A stretch of 37,328 bases of DNA, from assembly GCA_001931875.2 (NCBI GenBank), contig MSJH02000086.1:1-37328 (forward strand). The letters run 5' to 3'. Below the pieces are notes generated by a model, which made no database searches, was not told the origin of the DNA, and was given only the letters and a program-made list of their open reading frames with translations. This stretch comes from Byssochlamys sp. IMV 00236. Its lineage: Eukaryota; Ascomycota; Eurotiomycetes; Eurotiales; Thermoascaceae. A program made the position numbers and the translations under genes. Shown one piece after another: positions 32,407 to 37,328 of this stretch (positions are counted from its first letter, which is position 1; every line of letters starts with the position of its first letter).

Positions 32407-32416
32407 TAGAAATACA
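32407..32416. repeat. Left copy of a probable target-site duplication
   Basis: TAGAAATACA directly abuts the T tract that would be the LINE poly-A tail. A near-identical copy (TAGAAATATA, one mismatch) lies at 33330-33339. Confidence 0.4.
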
Positions 32417-33329
32417 TTTTTTTTTTTGCACATTTTTTTAAAATATATTATGTGTCTATAATGGAAGATAACTTCCGTTCAAAAGGCAACGTCGACAGGA
32501 TTCCGCTATGTTCCAAATCGAAACTGTTGACAACTGCAGTGGCATACCACGGAGTGTCATCAAATACGCACCGCCAGTGGTATTTCCAGACTCTGGAGAT
32601 ACCCACGCCAAAGAGACAGAGAACGTCCGTATCGACTGTTGTTTGTTCGTCCACCGTAACAAAAGAAATGAGCACGGACTATACTTCATCTGCGGTAAGG
32701 AGCTTGTCCGGCAGAGAGTATCTCTCGAAAAAGGAGAATCAGAAGTTAAGCTTGAAAGGGCAGCTTACAAAGAGGTGGAAAATTGTCTCTGTGTCTTGTT
32801 AGCAGAGTCTACATAGTGAAGAGGTGATCAAACTGCGGTTTCAGGCATGCTGTAAAGCAGCTGTAGGGATGTAGCTATACAACAGGCGAAACCATAGTAT
32901 GATGGCCTTAGGAGATATAGTCAGGAACCAAAACGTTTGTCAGTACTGAGGGCGAAGAAGCAGCGAACCAGGCAGAGCCAAAGGCGGATGCCGTGGTTGT
33001 GTAAGCAGATCATAATCTTTGTGCCATAAGAAACGGAGCTAACCAAGAGGGACCTTGACTATCGGAATAGATACTGCATTGGATTTCCGCGTGGGATTTG
33101 GGATTGTCCAATGAGTACATGAGAGCATCCAAAAGGAAGCGCTGTCAAATCCATCAGGCGCTGACGCCCGAGATTCCAAGGTTGATAAATTGTCGCGAGG
33201 TCCAAGGGTAATGCGGCCAATCTCTGGTATAAACTGCAGAGTAGCTTGAACTGTTCGTGGGAAATATCACTCTAAACTTGATCCAAAAAAATTGATTTTT
33301 ACTAAATTTTTGTATAGTGCAAACACTAG
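32417..33329 (-). mobile_element. 5'-truncated, stop-riddled LINE (non-LTR retrotransposon) relic
   Basis: Less AT-rich than its surroundings. On the minus strand one frame keeps the C-terminal end of a fungal LINE ORF2 (downstream of the reverse transcriptase): WFRLLYSYIPTAAL (about 32855-32895), ETIFHLFVSCPFK (about 32750-32795), and VWKYHWRCVFDDTPW (about 32550-32595). Spacing of the Cys/His residues fits the zinc-knuckle-like C-terminal region of LINE proteins. Several in-frame stops, mainly where Trp is expected, show it is dead. The 3' end is at the left: a T tract (32417-32427) in plus orientation equals a poly-A tail. A 9/10-match flanking repeat suggests the insertion edges. The reverse transcriptase core itself is missing. 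The right boundary is approximate. Confidence 0.75.
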
Positions 33330-33339
33330 TAGAAATATA
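33330..33339. repeat. Right copy of a probable target-site duplication
   Basis: TAGAAATATA matches 9 of 10 bases of 32407-32416. Both are AT-rich, so chance similarity cannot be excluded. Confidence 0.4.
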
Positions 33340-33378
33340 TAAAGCTATTTCAGGTCCATTTGAAATAGTTCCTCCCTC

Positions 33379-33399
33379 TTTTTTTTTTTTTTTTTTTTT
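33379..33399. repeat. poly-T tract (21 bases)
   Basis: A long T run in the ammonium transporter promoter region. Such dA:dT tracts exclude nucleosomes in fungal promoters. A run of nine G follows at 33527-33535. Confidence 0.85.
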
Positions 33400-33492
33400 G
33401 TAGTCAATCCTTTCTGCCTGTTTCTCTTTTCTTTATTTATTTATTGAAGTGAGACCAAGGTTGAGATTGACGTTGATGTGTGTTGTAGTTTA

Positions 33493-33498
33493 GATAAG
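33493..33498 (+). promoter_or_regulatory. GATAAG box (distal) of the ammonium transporter
   Basis: AGATAAGA, a perfect fungal GATA-factor site, lies 180 bases before the ammonium transporter ATG. Confidence 0.5.
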
Positions 33499-33587
33499 AC
33501 AATAAAATGATTTAATAGAAAAATGAGGGGGGGGGAGGAAGAGAAAATATAAGCGCATAAACTTCATTGCGCATATCTTCTGCAGGA

Positions 33588-33593
33588 GATAAG
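33588..33593 (+). promoter_or_regulatory. GATAAG box (proximal) of the ammonium transporter
   Basis: A second AGATAAGA lies 85 bases before the ATG. GATA factors such as AreA/Nit2/Gln3 drive ammonium permease genes when nitrogen is limiting, so two copies here fit that control. Confidence 0.55.
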
Positions 33594-33672
33594 AAAAGGA
33601 CCATAGTCTTTATGAAATTCCTCCTATTTCTTTCTCTTTATTTTCTTTTTATTCAACCTACTATCTTTATAT

Positions 33673-35000
33673 ATGGCTTACGAGCCAGGTGATATCGCGT
33701 TTATACTAGTATCTATCGCCCTTGTCTGGTTGATGATACCAGGTATTGGCTACTTTTACTCTGGAATGGCCAGAGAAAAGAATGCGCTCTCGCTTATCAT
33801 GTGTTGTTTGATATCTCTTGTTGTGGTCACAGTTCAGGTAAATTTTAGACAGTGTGTGTACGTGGCAATATGATGTATTGAAAATACCAGTGGTTCATTT
33901 GGGGATACAGCTTAACATTCAGTAATAACGCCAGTCCATTTATTGGAAATCTTGATCATGCATTTCTACGCAACGTTCTTGACAGTCCTTCGATTGGAAG
34001 TGACAAGATCCCAGAGCTTTTATTTTGTGTTTATCAGGGTATGTTTGCAGCATTGACGCCAGCTCTCGTCTTTGGCTCTGGCGCTGAACGTGGACGACTG
34101 CTGCCTATGGTCTTTTTCATCTTTATCTGGACCACCATCGTATACGACACAGTCGCCTGCTGGACTTGGAATCCACAGGGATGGATCGCGAAATTAGGTG
34201 TTTTAGACTTTGCTGGAGGTAGCCCGATTCATATCACGTCTGGATTTTCGAGCTTAGCTTATGCATTGATCTTGGGACGTCGTCAAACGGACGAATTCAA
34301 GCCCCATAATATGTCCAATGTCATTTTGGGCACAACCTTTATCTGGTTTGGTTGGTTTGGATTCAACGGCGGCTCAGCTCTTGCTGGTAACTTACGATCC
34401 GTCATGGCATGCCTGGTTACCAATCTTGCAGCTTCCATGGGCGCGATCACTTGGATGTGTTTAGACTATCGTGTTCATCACAAATTTTCTGCTCTCGGCT
34501 TTTGTTCCGGGGCTGTAGCTGGCTTGGTGGCTATCACTCCTGGCGCTGGTTTTGTTAGTCCTGGTTCAGCACTTCTCATCGGTTGTCTTGGTGCTGTTAG
34601 TTGTTATGCAGCAGTTCGCTTGAAGAATTGGCTCAAGTATGATGATGCTCTAGATGTATTTGCGGTGCATGGCGTAGGTGGCGTGGTCGGTAGCATTCTG
34701 ACTGGCGTCTTTGCTGAATCTTATGTGGCTGCTCTTGATGGTAGCACCGTTATTGCTGGTGGATGGATTAATCAAAACTGGATACAGGTTCCGTTCCAGC
34801 TTATTGATGTAGTTGCGGTGTCCAGTTGGAGCTTTACAATTACATACGCTGTCTTGTTTCTGATGAATCTCGTTCCCGGCCTATCACTTCGTGTTGACAG
34901 TGAAGCAGAAATCCAAGGATTGGACATGGCAGAAATTGGTGAGGCTGCATATAATAAATCTGAAGTAGGCAGTCAGCAAAAGGTGAATTGTGAAGAATAA
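33673..35000 (+). CDS. Mep/AMT ammonium transporter, Mep2-like
   Basis: Join 33673-33837, 33891-35000, giving 424 residues with about eleven membrane helices. The AMT signature DFAGGSPIHITSG (about 161-173) carries the first pore His (H169), and DVFAVHGVGG carries the second (H315). Yeast Mep2 has the first His, while Mep1 and Mep3 have Glu there, so this belongs to the Mep2 type, which includes ammonium sensors for filamentous growth. Other conserved parts are WNPQGW, FGWFGFNGGS and the cytosolic tail GLDMAEIGEAAY. The exon 1-2 splice restores VQWFIWGYS of the AMT core. No signal peptide is expected. Two GATAAG boxes lie upstream. It is convergent with Hog1, with 121 bases between the stops. 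Confidence 0.94.
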
Positions 35001-35121
35001 GATAATAATAAATTGATTACAGTTTAAAAAGTATTTATTGTATATATAATGTACACAAGCATATGAATAGGGTTATTACTATTTCTCTCTCTTTCTTTCG
35101 CTAATTATTTTTAAGTGCATA

Positions 35122-36737
<1,616 letters not shown>

Positions 36738-36826
36738 CTTTTATATAAAGGAAAAAGACAGGCAGATAAAAAGAGAGAAAAACAGAAAAAATACAACAAA
36801 AATCTGGAACCATGTCCTATGGAACT

Positions 36827-36834
36827 TGACGTAA
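36827..36834. promoter_or_regulatory. CRE-like TGACGTAA in the Hog1 promoter
   Basis: TGACGTAA lies 90 bases upstream of the Hog1 ATG. It is one base off the ATF/CREB octamer and could be bound by a factor like the bZIP at 18154-19183. GACGTAACGTAA at 36957-36968 is a second related string. Confidence 0.4.
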
Positions 36835-36850
36835 TTTGTGTTCAGAAATA

Positions 36851-36856
36851 CACGTG
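36851..36856. promoter_or_regulatory. CACGTG box in the Hog1 promoter
   Basis: CACGTG within CACGTGACAT, 114 bases upstream of the Hog1 ATG. Confidence 0.4.
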
Positions 36857-37279
36857 ACATATTTCGCTACATGGTTTTACGCTAAAATTAGACGATGTTA
36901 ATTTTTCTTCTGGACGTATTTGGAATAAATTGTAGACAACATGCTTACCTTTTTTGGACGTAACGTAAATGGAAGTTTAGAAGAAGGACAATAAATCTTT
37001 AGATGGGTGAGAAAAGAACGTATAGTAGAATAAATAAAATAGTTTACACAAAAGGCATGGTGCGAGTAGCGCTATAAGGAGTGTCATCAAGTTGAAGTTT
37101 TGCTTTTTCTTTCTTCCAGTCGCTGCTTGTTCATTTGTATTATATGAAATAAGGGCTATTCAGGAAACGCATGTATTCTTTTTTCCTTTTGTCTCGCTTC
37201 CTCTTGCCGTGGCTTTGTACTATTTCAAAGAAAAGTTGACCACATTTATCTAATCTGCCTTTTTCCCCTTTTCTTATCA
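36857..37279. other. Intergenic region at the right edge
   Basis: About 420 bases, probably a divergent promoter between Hog1 (minus) and a possible gene starting at 37280 (plus). It becomes CT-rich towards 37260-37278. No frame of note lies inside. Confidence 0.5.
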
Positions 37280-37328
37280 ATGTTATTACCCTTAGCACGC
37301 ACGACCTTAAAAAATAAACTTAACGAAA
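37280..37328 (+). CDS. Possible start of a gene cut by the window edge
   Basis: An ATG after a CT-rich leader (cccttttcttatca) opens a frame of 16 codons, MLLPLARTTLKNKLNE, that runs off the end without a stop. The short sequence resembles a basic, hydrophobic N-terminus, such as a mitochondrial presequence, but nothing more can be said. It could equally be chance. Confidence 0.3.
   Translation, partial: MLLPLARTTLKNKLNE

Noticed and set aside
32452..32816. Plus-strand frames of 102-116 codons over the LINE
   Set aside because: They are antisense to the LINE ORF2 end, whose motifs on the minus strand explain the open frames.
32460..33290. A structured non-coding RNA (telomerase RNA, SRP RNA or RNase P RNA)
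   Set aside because: The raised GC content first suggested it, but no telomere template, SRP tetraloop context or P-RNA core was found, and LINE protein motifs account for the block.

Overview
This is a gene-dense, AT-rich stretch of a fungal nuclear genome, most likely an early-diverging fungus of the Mucorales type (Mucoromycota). The genes are nearly all split by very short introns (about 45-65 bases, GT...AG, with little polypyrimidine tract). They include a full-length PDR-type ABC transporter, a Hog1 MAP kinase, a Mep/AMT ammonium transporter and an acid-sphingomyelinase-like protein, and intergenic DNA carries a decayed LINE. There is no operon structure, no prokaryotic feature, and no tRNA, rRNA or CRISPR that I can see. 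All exon boundaries below were worked out by hand from reading frame, GT/AG sites and protein family likeness, and each full model closes in frame.

Layout. 1-3.2 kb: the 3' end of a site-2 protease gene (+), the PKA regulatory subunit (+), and a small secreted Gly-rich protein (-). 3.2-6.1 kb: a long gene-poor spacer. 6.1-15 kb (all +): PDR transporter, WRN-type 3'-5' exonuclease and actin-related protein 5. 15.2-19.2 kb: a TPR-like unknown (+), a disordered protein ending in a CaaX box (-), and an ATF/CREB bZIP factor (-). 20.3-22 kb (+): TAF10 and a SprT-like protease. 22.1-26 kb (-): PA2G4/EBP1-like protein and a saposin/acid-sphingomyelinase-like phosphodiesterase. 26.3-28.4 kb (+): U2B''-type RRM protein and an Erg26-like sterol dehydrogenase. 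28.4-32.3 kb (-): RPB3, DCP1 and MPP6. 32.4-33.3 kb: a 5'-truncated LINE (-). 33.7-35 kb: ammonium transporter (+). 35.1-36.7 kb: Hog1 (-). A possible gene start (+) runs off the right edge.

Functional themes. Transcription and RNA turnover are well represented (TAF10, RPB3, ARP5 of INO80, U2B'', DCP1, MPP6). So is stress and nutrient signalling (PKA regulatory subunit, Hog1, a bZIP of the class that Hog1/Sty1 kinases target, and a Mep2-like ammonium transporter behind two GATAAG boxes). Most of this is ordinary conserved gene content. The points most worth a second look are three repeated leucine-rich helical motifs in DCP1, a lineage-specific disordered protein with a terminal CaaX box, stop-free introns whose length is a multiple of three in the bZIP and ARP5 genes, the LINE relic, and several coding-like islands without a gene. 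I did not find a clearly new multi-gene system.
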